Shown one piece after another: positions 8,370 to 17,811 of a stretch of DNA of 37,232 bases. Where the stretch lies: assembly GCA_025463515.1 (NCBI GenBank), contig JAODAQ010000075.1, positions 1 to 37,232 on the forward strand, read 5' to 3'. The stretch comes from Rhodoglobus sp. GTDB lineage: Bacteria > Actinomycetota > Actinomycetes > Actinomycetales > Microbacteriaceae. The position numbers and the translations under genes were made by a program. Position 1 is the stretch's first letter. Every line of letters begins with the position of its first letter. The notes under the pieces are model-generated. The model was not told the DNA's origin and ran no database searches. It was given only the letters and a program-made list of their open reading frames with translations.

Positions 8370-8421
8370 GGACGGTGGAAAGTCCACGCGCCCACTCGCG
8401 CGGTACGGCATTCTCGGGATC

Positions 8422-9368
8422 GTGACGCGCCGCAGACCTCTCGACCCGCGGCTTCCCCCATCGTTCCGCGTCGCCGAGGCGCGGGCCATGGGTGTACCGG
8501 TCGGTCGACTCAGAGCCTCGGACCTCGAGAGGCCGTTCCACGGCGTGAGGGCTGCGCCAGGGGTCGCACGCACTCCCGTGCTGACGCGCACGCGCGCGTA
8601 TCTCGCGGCCTCCCCCGCTCAGTTCGCCTTCAGCTATGAGACCGCCGCACTGCTGTACGGGATCCCGCTACCGCGTCGGCTCGAGGAAGGACCACTGCAC
8701 GTCTCTGTTCCCGCTGACCACGCGCACGTCCGGCGCGCTGGTGTAGTCGGGCATCGCGGACTGACGGCGTCGAGAATGCGCGCCGGGATGCCCGTGGTGC
8801 CACCCGAGACAGCCTGGCTGCACTTGGCAACGAGACTGAACCTCGATGAACTGATCATCGCGGGGGATTACCTTCTTCAGGGCCGGCGCCCCCTGTCGAC
8901 CTTCAGGGCCGGCGCCCCCTGTCGACGCTAGATCGACTTCTCAAGGAAGTCGACTCGTCCGCCGGACAGCGCGGAGTGGCACTTGCCCGGCGTGCGCTGC
9001 TCGAGGTCCGTGTCGGCGCGCGGTCGCCCCGCGAGACCATGTTGCGCCTCGTCATCGTCAGGGTGGGCCTTCCGGAACCGATGGTCGGGTTCGCCGTTCA
9101 TCACCACGGGGCATTCGTGGGAACGCCCGACCTTGCCTACCCTGAGTTGCGAATCGCCATCGAGTACGAGGGCCAGCATCACCGAACGGACAAGGACAGG
9201 TATGAGGACGACATCGTTCGCCGCGAACTGTTCCGGCGCGCGGGCTGGCTCGTCTTCCTGGTGACGGACCGGACCCTGTCCCGACCGCAGGTCCTGCTGG
9301 GCGAGCTCGAGGCACTCCTCGTCGAGCGGGCAGAAGGCAGCGGCGAGAGTGCAAAATCTGACGGTTGA
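8422..9368 (+). pseudogene. DUF559 (Vsr/PD-(D/E)XK-like) endonuclease-domain gene, frameshifted by a 26-bp tandem duplication
   Basis: The first part (from GTG 8422) begins MTRRRPLDPRLPP and has the wHTH/AbiEi-like N-terminus (RVAEARAMGVPVGRLRASDL, ERPFHGVRA) seen in actinobacterial DUF559 proteins. The frame runs into a stop at 8931. The missing C-terminal nuclease-like domain continues in another frame, from about 8930 to the stop at 9368, with DLAYPELRIAIEYEGQHHR, DRYEDDIVRRELFRRAGW and VTDRTL. A perfect 26-base tandem duplication at 8875-8900/8901-8926 causes the shift: deleting one copy joins both halves into one frame of about 306 residues (LSTLDRLLKEV at the joint). Everything else is intact, so the lesion is recent, or an assembly error. 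Codon bias looks weaker than in neighbours, which fits transfer. Function of the family is uncertain. Confidence 0.88.
8875..8926. repeat. Perfect 26-bp tandem duplication
   Basis: Bases 8875-8900 (starting CTTCAGGGCCGGCGCC and ending GTCGAC) are repeated exactly at 8901-8926. The unit length is not a multiple of three and puts the second half of the DUF559 gene out of frame. Identity of the two copies points to a very recent slippage event. Confidence 0.97.
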
Positions 9369-9400
9369 TCGGGGGCGCACCGTGCGAATTTGCACTCTCG
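9344..9400. repeat. Hairpin repeat 3' of the DUF559 pseudogene
   Basis: A near-perfect 22-base inverted repeat: left arm from 9344 (CGAGAGTGCAAAATCTGACG), right arm 9379-9400. The original stop codon of the DUF559 gene (9366-9368) lies just inside it. The left arm matches that of the hairpin at 8312. It also lies 12 bases from the convergent MOSC gene end and may serve as a terminator for both. Confidence 0.78.
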
Positions 9401-9412
9401 GCGGGCGGGGGA

Positions 9413-9919
9413 CTAGAACAGCGGCACGGCGGCCGGGGCGCGCACCGTGCGCGCCACGGCGGGGCCGAGGTGGAGGGTGCCGGAGGTGAGCGGCTCGCAG
9501 CGCATGCCGCCGCGGCCGCGCAGGGCCCGGAACGCGCCGGGGGCGAGCGCGACGTCCATCCAGGCGCACGGGTTCGCGGGCCGGTGCGCGCGGAACAGGA
9601 TGCCGCCGAGCTCGAAGTCCTCGCCGCGCATCGCGTCGATGTCGAGGCCGCGCACGATGATGTTGCGGCGGGTCTCCGCGGGGTCGAGCCCGATGCCGAT
9701 GCGCTCGACGGATTCCACGGCCATGACCGTCACGGACGCGGTGCGGTGCGCCCGCTGCCCGAAGTACCTGTCGCCCACGATGCCGAGCCCCGCGCGCACC
9801 TCGATCGAGTCGTGGAGCTCGGGCCCCGTGGCATCCGTCGGTCCGTCGGCGGGCCTGCCGTAGTAGCGGTGCAGGGGCGACGCCAGCAGCAGCTCGATGG
9901 TGACGGCGCGGGCGTACAT
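9413..9919 (-). CDS. MOSC-domain-containing protein
   Basis: MOSC domains (from Mo-cofactor sulfurases) bind sulfur carried on a conserved Cys and occur in molybdenum-related or detoxification enzymes such as YiiM/YcbX. The 168-residue protein has DSIEVRAGLGIVGDRYFG, the NIIVRGLDI strand and PCAWMDVALAPGAFRALRGRGGMRCEPLTSG; the Cys in NPCAWMD is the expected sulfur carrier. The start is placed at ATG 9919 (MYARAVTIELL) because a TAGCTT box ends 7 bases upstream; an upstream in-frame start at 9949 would overlap the ABC-F start. It is convergent with the DUF559 gene and divergent from the ABC-F gene across only 23 bases. The substrate is unknown. Confidence 0.87.
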   Translation of the reverse strand: MYARAVTIELLLASPLHRYYGRPADGPTDATGPELHDSIEVRAGLGIVGDRYFGQRAHRTASVTVMAVESVERIGIGLDPAETRRNIIVRGLDIDAMRGEDFELGGILFRAHRPANPCAWMDVALAPGAFRALRGRGGMRCEPLTSGTLHLGPAVARTVRAPAAVPLF

Positions 9920-9926
9920 GCAAACC

Positions 9927-9936
9927 AAGCTACCTT
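9927..9936. promoter_or_regulatory. Back-to-back -10 boxes for the MOSC gene and the ABC-F gene
   Basis: The minus-strand box TAGCTT (9932-9927) and plus-strand box TACCTT (9931-9936) share their first two base pairs in AAGCTACCTT. Each ends 6-7 bases from the start codon it serves (9919 minus, 9943 plus), so both mRNAs are predicted to be leaderless. Confidence 0.55.
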
Positions 9937-9942
9937 TAGGCA

Positions 9943-11715
<1,773 letters not shown>

Positions 11716-11727
<12 letters not shown>

Positions 11728-12063
11728 CTCCTCGCGCCAGTCGGACGGCACGCGCTGCGCCGGGCCCGGCACAGCCTGGTCGTCGGGGTGGCAGTCGGGC
11801 TGCGCGAGCTCCGGGCCGTCGAACGACTGGCTGGTCTCGTAGTTCCAGAACCAGGCCTCGCCCGGCTCGAACGACTGCATGACCGGATGCCCGGTCTCCT
11901 GCCAGTGCGCGGTCGCGTGCTTGTTCAGCGAGTCGTCGCAGCAGCCCACGTGCCCGCACTCCGCGCATCGTCGCAGGTGGATCCACCAGGAGCCGGTCGC
12001 GTCGCACTCGACGCAGCCGGTGCTGCTCGGGGGAACCGTCGTATTGATCCCGTGATCCATCAT
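11716..12063 (-). CDS. UBP-type zinc-finger domain protein
   Basis: This small protein (about 115 residues) consists almost only of a ZnF-UBP domain: GCVECDATGSWWIHLRRCAECGHVGCCDDSLNKHATAHWQETGHPVMQ supplies the Cys/His ligands, followed by the EPGEAWFWNYE signature. In eukaryotes the domain binds the ubiquitin C-terminus; free-standing actinobacterial versions are common but uncharacterised. Two adjacent ATGs (12063, 12060) are possible; a G-run directly upstream and a CATACT box six bases before 12063 favour the first. It is divergent from padR (70 bp between) and overlaps the end of the ABC-F gene. Bacteria of this group can have a Pup system, but a role for this protein in it is speculation. 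Confidence 0.88.
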
Positions 12064-12096
12064 CCCCCCAGTATGCCTCAACTCATTATTGGGATG

Positions 12097-12126
12097 TTGA
12101 CAATAGTGTGTGACGCACAGTAACGT
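12097..12126 (+). promoter_or_regulatory. Promoter of the padR-HAAS unit (TTGACA-N18-TAACGT)
   Basis: A perfect -35 TTGACA (12097-12102) and a TAACGT -10 (12121-12126) are 18 bases apart, and the ATG at 12134 begins 7 bases after the -10, where +1 would be. This is the clearest leaderless promoter in the window. TGTGTGACGCACA inside the spacer is a small palindrome that could be the PadR operator (autoregulation; inference). Confidence 0.75.
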
Positions 12127-12133
12127 GTGGATC

Positions 12134-12475
12134 ATGGTTGAACAGGAGATCGTCAGCGGGCACATCCAGGAGCTCCGGCGCGGCACCGTCGTGCTCGCGT
12201 GCCTCATCGTGCTGCGCGAGCCGGAATACGGCTACGCGCTGCTGGAGACTCTCGAGCGCCTGGGCTTCCCCGTTGACGCGAACACCCTCTACCCGCTGCT
12301 GCGCCGCCTCGAGAAGCAGGGGCTGCTCACCAGCGACTGGAACACCGACCAGGCGCGCCCGCGCAAGTTCTACGCCACAAGCGCCGAGGGCCGCGAGCTC
12401 TCCGACGTGCTGAGCGCCGACTGGGCGAGCCTGCAGAACTCGATCCGCACCCTCGAAGAAGGAGACAACTCATGA
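12134..12475 (+). CDS. PadR-family transcriptional regulator
   Basis: PadR proteins are dimeric winged-helix repressors, usually autoregulated and often paired with a membrane protein gene. The 113-residue product has the domain from about residue 12: GTVVLACLIVLREPEYGYALLETLERLGF, then VDANTLYPLLRRLEKQGLLTSDW (recognition helix) and RKFYATSAEGRELSDVL (wing). ATG 12134 (MVEQEIVSG) is chosen because it lies at the predicted transcription start; an in-frame ATG at 12110 would lie upstream of the -10 box. The stop overlaps the next gene by ATGA, so it is almost certainly co-translated with the HAAS-type membrane protein, the classical PadR-s1/HAAS arrangement. The effector is unknown. Confidence 0.93.
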   Translation: MVEQEIVSGHIQELRRGTVVLACLIVLREPEYGYALLETLERLGFPVDANTLYPLLRRLEKQGLLTSDWNTDQARPRKFYATSAEGRELSDVLSADWASLQNSIRTLEEGDNS

Positions 12476-13425
12476 GCACCCTGACCGATCGCTACGTATG
12501 GGCGGTCATCCGCTCCCTGCCCGAGAAGCAGCGGAATGACATCGAGCGCGAGCTCCGGGCATCCATCGACGACGCCATGGAGGCGCGGGTCGCGGCCGGC
12601 GAGCCGATCCGCACTGCCGAGCACGACACGCTGCTCGAGCTGGGAGACCCCGACCGGCTGTCGGCGAGCTACGCGGAGCGGCCCTCCTTCCTGATCGGCC
12701 CCGCCTACTACTTCGACTACATCCGTCTGCTCAAGCTGCTGTACGTGCTCGTGCTGCCGATCACAGCGGCCACGGTGTTCCTTGTGCAGCTGCTCACCGG
12801 CGCGGGCATCGGGGCGATCGTCGGGAGCGTCATCGGCACCGCGATCGAGGTCGCCGTGCACCTCGGGTTCTGGACGACGCTCGTCTTCGCGATCATCACC
12901 AGGTCGGAGAAGGCGCGGAAGCCCGTCGCCTCCTGGTCCCTCGAATCACTGCCCGAGCGCACCTCGCCCCGTGTCGGGATCCCCGAGCTCGTCGCCTCGG
13001 TGGTGTTCCTGCTGTTCTTCGCGGGCGCCATCGTCTGGCAGCAGTACAACTCGGTGTTCACGGATGCCTCGGGCAGCCCGATCCCGGTGCTGCAGCCCGA
13101 CCTCTGGACCCTGTGGATCCCGTACGTCTTCGGGCTGATCGCCCTGGAGCTGGTCTTCGCGATCGTGCTGTACCGCACGGGGTGGAACTGGCCCCTCGCG
13201 CTCGTGAACGTGGTGCTCAACGTCGCGTTCCTCGTCCCCGCGATCTGGCTCGTGGTGAACGACCGCGTGCTCAATCACGCATTCCTCTCGAAGCTGGGCT
13301 GGCCGGACGACCTGGGCATGTCGGTGATCGCCCCGATCCTCGTCCTCGTCTTCGTGGGTGTCGCCGCCGGCGACGTCATCGACGGCATGGTGAAGGCGCG
13401 ACGGGGGGCGGTCGCGCGGCGCTAG
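12472..13425 (+). CDS. Membrane protein with N-terminal HAAS/permease-prefix-like domain
   Basis: Residues 1-75 (TDRYVWAVIRSLPEKQRNDIERELRASIDDAME, then HDTLLELGDPDRLSASYAERPSFLIGP) form the helical HAAS-type domain that commonly accompanies PadR regulators. The rest of the 317 residues has about seven hydrophobic helices, from KLLYVLVLPITAATVFLV to VIAPILVLVFVGVAAGDVI, ending with a basic tail. No catalytic motif is visible. It is co-transcribed with padR, and its stop codon is part of the TAGGCT box in front of the ketoacyl synthase gene, 10 bases downstream, so it may be transcribed together with the lipid-type cluster. A membrane-stress or signalling role is the usual guess for the family; not shown here. 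Confidence 0.8.
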   Translation: MSTLTDRYVWAVIRSLPEKQRNDIERELRASIDDAMEARVAAGEPIRTAEHDTLLELGDPDRLSASYAERPSFLIGPAYYFDYIRLLKLLYVLVLPITAATVFLVQLLTGAGIGAIVGSVIGTAIEVAVHLGFWTTLVFAIITRSEKARKPVASWSLESLPERTSPRVGIPELVASVVFLLFFAGAIVWQQYNSVFTDASGSPIPVLQPDLWTLWIPYVFGLIALELVFAIVLYRTGWNWPLALVNVVLNVAFLVPAIWLVVNDRVLNHAFLSKLGWPDDLGMSVIAPILVLVFVGVAAGDVIDGMVKARRGAVARR

Positions 13426-13428
13426 GCT
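13423..13428 (+). promoter_or_regulatory. Probable -10 box (TAGGCT) for the five-gene lipid-type operon
   Basis: TAGGCT overlaps the stop codon of the HAAS membrane gene and ends 7 bases before GTG 13436, fitting leaderless transcription of the ketoacyl synthase gene. No clear -35 box is visible. Confidence 0.45.
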
Positions 13429-13435
13429 CGCCCTC

Positions 13436-14458
13436 GTGCACAGCGCCTCAGCCCGGATCGCAGGAATCGGGATCTACCTCCCGGACGAGACCCGCACCAC
13501 GAAGCAGACGGAGCGCGACCTCCGCGACCGGAATCCGAAGCTCAAGCTCGCGACCGGGCTGATCGGCAGGCTCACCGGCGTGGAGTCCGTGCACCTGCGG
13601 CCCGAGGGCTGGCAGACCTCCGACCTGGCCGTGGCGGCCGCGGAGAAGGCGCTCGAGGAGAGCCCCGGAGACATCGATCTGGTGATCTTCGCGAGCGCGA
13701 GCCAAGACCTCATCGAGCCGGCCACGAGCCACATCGTGGCCGCCAAACTGGGCCTCGACTGCCCGGTCATGGACGTGAAGAACGCCTGCAACAGCGTTAT
13801 CAACGCGATGCAGGTCGCCGAGGCGCTCATCGCCGCGGGCCAGTACCGCCGGGTGCTGATCGCGAGCGGCGAGCAGCCCTCGCACGGCGTGCGGTGGGCG
13901 CTCAAAGACCACGAGCAGTTCATCCGCTCGTTCCCGGGCTACACGATGAGCGACGGCGGGGCCGCGGTGATCCTCGAGGCGACGGATACGGCGACATTCG
14001 AGAACGGCGCCGCGGGCATCCTCGATTCGAGCTTCGTCGCGGTGAGCCGGCACTGGGAGATCGGCACCTTGCCGACGGGCGGATCGATGAACCCGCGGGA
14101 CATGGACCGCGCCTACTTCGACATGGACGGCTCCGGGCTGCAGCAGGCGTTCCTCGAGCTCGGGCCGCAGCCGGTGCTCGACCTGCTCGAGCGCAACGGG
14201 CTGAACTGGGACGACTTCGACCTCGTCGCGATCCACCAGGTCGCGCTGCCGTACCTGCCGCCGATCTTCGAGCGGCTCGGCGTCGCGCCCGGCAAGTCGG
14301 TGATCACGATCGCCGACCACGGCAACCTCGCCTCCGTCACCCTGCCGCTGCAGTTGCAGCTCGCGCGGGAGCGGGGCCTTGTCGCGCCGGGAAGTCTGGT
14401 GCTGCTCATCGGGTTGGCGGGCGGCATCAGCCTGGGGCTCATGGTGGTGCGGCTGTGA
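13436..14458 (+). CDS. Ketoacyl-ACP synthase III / OleA-like thiolase-fold condensing enzyme
   Basis: Enzymes of this fold join acyl-CoA/ACP units by Claisen condensation; OleA joins two fatty acyl-CoAs head to head to give a beta-keto acid. The 340-residue protein keeps the full triad: Cys118 (VKNACNSVINAM), His267 (VAIHQVALPYL) and Asn297 (DHGNLASVT), with GLAGGISLGLMV near the end. The region around Cys lacks the usual FabH AGF context, and the enzyme heads an operon with an AMP-ligase and an OleD-like reductase, so an OleA-type or secondary-metabolite role fits better than housekeeping FabH. The stop overlaps the GTG of the glycosyltransferase (4 bases). Substrates are unknown; distinguishing OleA from a malonyl-using KASIII needs a phylogeny. 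Confidence 0.85.
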   Translation: MHSASARIAGIGIYLPDETRTTKQTERDLRDRNPKLKLATGLIGRLTGVESVHLRPEGWQTSDLAVAAAEKALEESPGDIDLVIFASASQDLIEPATSHIVAAKLGLDCPVMDVKNACNSVINAMQVAEALIAAGQYRRVLIASGEQPSHGVRWALKDHEQFIRSFPGYTMSDGGAAVILEATDTATFENGAAGILDSSFVAVSRHWEIGTLPTGGSMNPRDMDRAYFDMDGSGLQQAFLELGPQPVLDLLERNGLNWDDFDLVAIHQVALPYLPPIFERLGVAPGKSVITIADHGNLASVTLPLQLQLARERGLVAPGSLVLLIGLAGGISLGLMVVRL

Positions 14459-15210
14459 GTCTCGACAGGCTCGATCAGCGATTGGCCGTCGTCGTCCCCG
14501 TGTACAACGAGGCGGCGGGGATCGCGGCGACGCTCGACGCGCTGGAGGCCCAGGTCGACTCCGACTTCGATGTGTGGTTCGTCGACAACGCGAGCACGGA
14601 TGCCTCGGCCGCCGTGATCGCGGCACGGGGGCATGCGCGCTGGCACATCGTGCAGGAGCCGCAGAAGGGCACTGGCGCCGCCGCGGACACCGGGATGCGC
14701 GCCGCCATCGCCGCGGGCGCGACCCTGCTCGCCCGCACCGACGCGGACTGCCTGCCGCGCGCGGACTGGACGGCGGCCGTCCGCCGATCGCTCGGCACCC
14801 TCGGCCTCGTGGGCGGGGAGCTCGTGCCGCGCCACGACGAGGGCCTCTCACTCGCGCGGCGGGTGCTGCTGCGCGCCGCGGTGGAGCTCGCGGAGGCGTT
14901 CGGGCGGATCCGGCCGGGCAACCGCTCGGCCGAGTACCGGGGGCCGTACCTCATGGCCGCGGGCTGCAATGTGGGGATCCGCGCCGACCTGTACGTCGAG
15001 GCGGGCGGCTTCCCGCGCACCGCCATCGAGGACCTGCACGAGGACCGCGCGCTCGTGAACGCCGTGCGCCGGCTGACCGGCAACTACGCTCGCCGCCGCG
15101 ACGTCGTCGTGTTCGGCAGCTCGCGCCGCGTGAGCGCGTGGGGGCTCAAGAACACGCTGCTCTGGTACAAGGACCACGCGTACAAGCCCGAGCACGTGGA
15201 CATCCGATGA
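14455..15210 (+). CDS. Glycosyltransferase family 2 protein
   Basis: GT2 enzymes transfer sugars from nucleotide sugars with inversion. The 251-residue protein has the GT-A start VVVPVYNEAAGIAATLDAL (residues 13-31), VDNASTDAS, the metal-binding ARTDADCLPRADW and an acidic EDLHEDRAL motif near residue 190, followed by SSRRVSAWG. There is no transmembrane segment, so it acts in the cytoplasm on a soluble or membrane-surface acceptor. The first residues (SLDRLDQ) are encoded by a copy of the dispersed repeat CTCGACAGGCTCGA, so the N-terminus may be repeat-derived. It is embedded between a condensing enzyme and a P450 with 4-base overlaps, so the pathway product is plausibly glycosylated. Donor and acceptor cannot be inferred. 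Confidence 0.88.
   Translation: MSLDRLDQRLAVVVPVYNEAAGIAATLDALEAQVDSDFDVWFVDNASTDASAAVIAARGHARWHIVQEPQKGTGAAADTGMRAAIAAGATLLARTDADCLPRADWTAAVRRSLGTLGLVGGELVPRHDEGLSLARRVLLRAAVELAEAFGRIRPGNRSAEYRGPYLMAAGCNVGIRADLYVEAGGFPRTAIEDLHEDRALVNAVRRLTGNYARRRDVVVFGSSRRVSAWGLKNTLLWYKDHAYKPEHVDIR
14457..14474. repeat. Copy of the short palindromic repeat at the glycosyltransferase start
   Basis: GAGTCTCGACAGGCTCGA follows the GTG start codon and matches the repeat at the rsmA 3' end over the 15-base core. It sits exactly at the joint between the ketoacyl synthase stop and the glycosyltransferase N-terminus. Confidence 0.6.
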
Positions 15211-16352
15211 CGATCGCGCAGGCGGTCAAGTGGGAGGAGCGGGTGATGCGCGCGGCGCACCCCGTCGTCTACCCGCTGCTGCAGACCGCCCGGAGGCCCG
15301 TGCTGCGCGTTCCGGGCCTCGGCGTCCTCGTGCGCGACGCGGGCCTGCTGCGCTCGACGCTCATGGACACCGCGACGTTCACGAAGACGGGCCCGGGCAG
15401 CCCGAGCGACCTGTGGACGCCCGTGCTCGGCCCGGCGGTCCTGCTGAACATGGAGGGCGCCGACCACCTCGCGCTGCGGCGCAAGCTCGGGAGCCTGTTC
15501 GCCCCCGCCTACGTCGAGCCGCTGGCCGCGGCATCCCTGCCGGTGTCGCAGCTCACTCAGCGCCTCATGGCGGGGGAGACGGTCGACATCGTCGCGGAGG
15601 TCAAGCGCTACGCGAGCGCGATGATCGCCCAGCTCGTCGGGCTCCCGCTGGAGAGCATCGATGAGGAGCTGTTCGACCGCGTCTCATCGATCACCCGGTT
15701 CGTGCGCCTCGCCCGGCCCCGCCTCACCCCGGCTCAGGTAGGGGTCGCGCGCGGCATCCTCGACGAGCTCACCGCGCACGCGCGCACCGCCTATCGCAGC
15801 GGCGACGAGCAGACAGTGCCGGGCCGGATGCGCGCGCTCGGGCTCACGGAGGACGAGGCCATGGGTGCCGTCGGCGCGTTCGTGCTGACCGGCACCGAGA
15901 CCCTGGTCTCGTACATCCCGCGCCTCGTCGCCGTCCTGGTGGACTCCGGCTGGCTGCCGCTCATCGCCGCGGACCGCTCCCTCGCCGAGCCCGCGATCGC
16001 CGAGGGGCTACGGGTGACCACCCCGTCGCCCGTGATGCTGCGCAGCGTCGTCGCGCGCGGCTCGATCGGGCCGGTGGCGGTGCGGCCCGGCGACCGCGTG
16101 ATCCTCGCGACGTACGCGGCGAACCGCGCGCTCGGGCCGTTCGACCCCGGGACCAACGTCGCCGCGCAGCTGAAGCAGCTGTGGTTCGGGGCCGGCACGC
16201 ACTTCTGCCTGGGGGCGCCGCTCGCGATGGCGCAGATCCGGCTGACGCTCGACGCGCTACTGGACGCGGGCGATCTGCGGATCGTGTCGCGGTCGGCGGC
16301 CCGCGGGGTGCTGATCCCGTCGTACGCGTCGCTGAGGGTCGCGCGTGCCTGA
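15207..16352 (+). CDS. Cytochrome P450 (first of two related copies)
   Basis: Bacterial class I P450s oxidise lipids and secondary metabolites using ferredoxin-delivered electrons. The 381-residue soluble protein has the I-helix oxygen-binding TGTET (228-232), the ExxR motif EGLR (266-269) and the heme loop WFGAGTHFCLG with thiolate Cys334. The N-terminal PVLRVPGLGVLVRD and C-terminal RGVLIPSYASLRVARA stretches match the P450 at 22296-23537 (PLLKVPGLGWITAD, KRVLIPAYESLVVQKA), so the two are paralogues. ATG 15207 overlaps the glycosyltransferase stop; the 3' end overlaps the ligase GTG. No ferredoxin or reductase gene is adjacent. Its place between a condensing enzyme and an acyl-activating ligase suggests hydroxylation of a fatty or beta-keto/hydroxy acid intermediate (inference). 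Confidence 0.93.
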   Translation: MTIAQAVKWEERVMRAAHPVVYPLLQTARRPVLRVPGLGVLVRDAGLLRSTLMDTATFTKTGPGSPSDLWTPVLGPAVLLNMEGADHLALRRKLGSLFAPAYVEPLAAASLPVSQLTQRLMAGETVDIVAEVKRYASAMIAQLVGLPLESIDEELFDRVSSITRFVRLARPRLTPAQVGVARGILDELTAHARTAYRSGDEQTVPGRMRALGLTEDEAMGAVGAFVLTGTETLVSYIPRLVAVLVDSGWLPLIAADRSLAEPAIAEGLRVTTPSPVMLRSVVARGSIGPVAVRPGDRVILATYAANRALGPFDPGTNVAAQLKQLWFGAGTHFCLGAPLAMAQIRLTLDALLDAGDLRIVSRSAARGVLIPSYASLRVARA

Positions 16353-17811
16353 CATCCTCGCGGCGTTGCTGGAGGCGTGCGAGCGCGCGCCCACGGAGCC
16401 GGCCATGACGCTCGGGCGGCGCACGCTCCGCTACGGGGAGCTGCGCGGGCGCATCCTCGGCATCGCGGGCGCGCTCGCCGAGCACGGGCTGGTGCCCGGC
16501 GACCGCGTGCTGTTCTCCGTGCGGCCCGGCCTCGACGGCATCTGCCTCGCGCTCGGCGTGATCGCGGCCGGCGGCACTATCGTGTTCGCCGATCCGGGGG
16601 CGGGGGAGGCGATGTTCCGCGCCCGCGCCGGGCTCGCGGTGCCGAAGTGGGTGGCCGCCGAGTCGCTGCTGTACGCGGCGTCGTCCGGCCCGCTCAGGGG
16701 CATCGCGCGGTCACGCGGGCTCGAACTGCCCGACTACGGCAGCGTCGTGCCGGACGCGCGGCACATCTACGCGGGCCCGTGGCTGCCGGGGGTGCCCCGC
16801 GGGGCGACCGCGCTCCGCCGGTTGAGTAGGCCCCCTAGGGCCGTATCGAAACCCGCGCCGCCCACGGCCGAGGCCCTCATCATCTTCACCAGCGGCACCA
16901 CCTCTCACCCGAAGGCGGTAGTGCACTCGCGGGCGTCCCTCGGCACCGGGCTCGACGACTTCGCCCGCTACATCGGCTTCGTGCCGGGCGAGCGCGTGCT
17001 GACCGACCAGCTCATGGTGGGCATCCCGGCGCTCATCTCCGGGGCGCACTGGGTGCTGCCGCCCGCAGGGGCAGACCCCGGTGCGAAGCCCGCGAAGTAC
17101 CTGCCGCTCATCCAGGATGCCGACGTGCTGTTCGCCGTGCCGGCCGCGCTCGACGCGCTGCTGCGCGCCGGGATCCGCCCGCCTCACCTGCGGATGCTGC
17201 TCGTGGGCGGTGCTCCCGTCCTGCGGCCGCTGCTCGAGCGGGTGCGCGCGCAACTGCCCGGGACGGGCATCCGGGCCATCTACGGGATGACGGAGATCCT
17301 CCCCGTAGCGATCGCGGACGGCGACGAGAAGCTCGCCTTCGACGGCCCCGGCGACTACGTGGGCGAGCTCATGGGCGCGATCGCCGCCCGCATCGACGGC
17401 GGCGAGCTCGTGGTCTCGGGCGAGGGCCTCGGCAGCTACCTCGGGGAGCCGCCGCTGGAGGAGCTGCGCACCGGCGACCTCGCGCGGCTCGAGGACGGCC
17501 GTGTGATTCTCGGCGGCCGCAACAAGGACATGTTCATCCGCGGCACCACCAACGTCTACCCGGGGCTGTACGAGCCGGTGATCGCGGGAATCCCTGGAGT
17601 GCAGGAGGCCGCGCTCGTGGGCGTGCCCGACGAGATCGGCGACGACCAGCTCGTGCTCGTGATCGTGGGCGACGCGAGCCGGGTCGGGGCCGCCCTGCCC
17701 GGACTCATCGATGCGGCGGTGATGCCCGACCGGATCGTCGTGCTCGACGCGCTGCCGAAGAAGGGGCGGAGCCAGAAGCTCGACCGCGCGGCGCTCCGCG
17801 AGCTGCTGTGA
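16345..17811 (+). CDS. AMP-dependent acyl synthetase/ligase, OleC-like (beta-lactone synthetase candidate)
   Basis: ANL-superfamily adenylating enzyme. In olefin clusters OleC turns a beta-hydroxy acid into a beta-lactone with ATP. Of 488 residues, the phosphate loop is FTSGTTSHPKA (181-191), the A5 motif YGMTEILPVA (313-322), TGD 377-379, the hinge LGGRNKDMFIRG (389-400) and the C-terminal Lys478 in KKGRSQKLDR. Residues 159-170 (RLSRPPRAVSKP) are encoded by an intact copy of a 35-base palindromic repeat inserted in frame just before the ATP loop; the reading frame stays open. The gene overlaps the P450 by 8 bases and the reductase by 4. OleC assignment rests on context (synthase plus OleD-like reductase); an ordinary acyl-CoA ligase is the alternative. 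Confidence 0.82.
   Translation: MPDILAALLEACERAPTEPAMTLGRRTLRYGELRGRILGIAGALAEHGLVPGDRVLFSVRPGLDGICLALGVIAAGGTIVFADPGAGEAMFRARAGLAVPKWVAAESLLYAASSGPLRGIARSRGLELPDYGSVVPDARHIYAGPWLPGVPRGATALRRLSRPPRAVSKPAPPTAEALIIFTSGTTSHPKAVVHSRASLGTGLDDFARYIGFVPGERVLTDQLMVGIPALISGAHWVLPPAGADPGAKPAKYLPLIQDADVLFAVPAALDALLRAGIRPPHLRMLLVGGAPVLRPLLERVRAQLPGTGIRAIYGMTEILPVAIADGDEKLAFDGPGDYVGELMGAIAARIDGGELVVSGEGLGSYLGEPPLEELRTGDLARLEDGRVILGGRNKDMFIRGTTNVYPGLYEPVIAGIPGVQEAALVGVPDEIGDDQLVLVIVGDASRVGAALPGLIDAAVMPDRIVVLDALPKKGRSQKLDRAALRELL
16819..16853. repeat. Palindromic REP-like repeat inside the ligase coding sequence
   Basis: This is a 35-base copy of the element GGTTGAGTAGGCC-N7-GGCCGTATCGAAACCC, also found at 34501-34535 and inverted at 34536-34574. 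It differs from the copy at 34501 only in the 7-base centre. Here it is translated as a Pro/Arg-rich linker. Confidence 0.85.

Noticed and set aside
8976-9368. Separate small DUF559-only gene
   Set aside because: It is the displaced second half of the DUF559 gene: removing one 26-bp duplicate joins it in frame to the first half, and it has no convincing start of its own.
13436-14458. Housekeeping FabH
   Set aside because: Not fully excluded, but no ACP, FabD or FabF genes are adjacent, and the operon partners (P450, ligase, SDR, glycosyltransferase) point to a specialised pathway.
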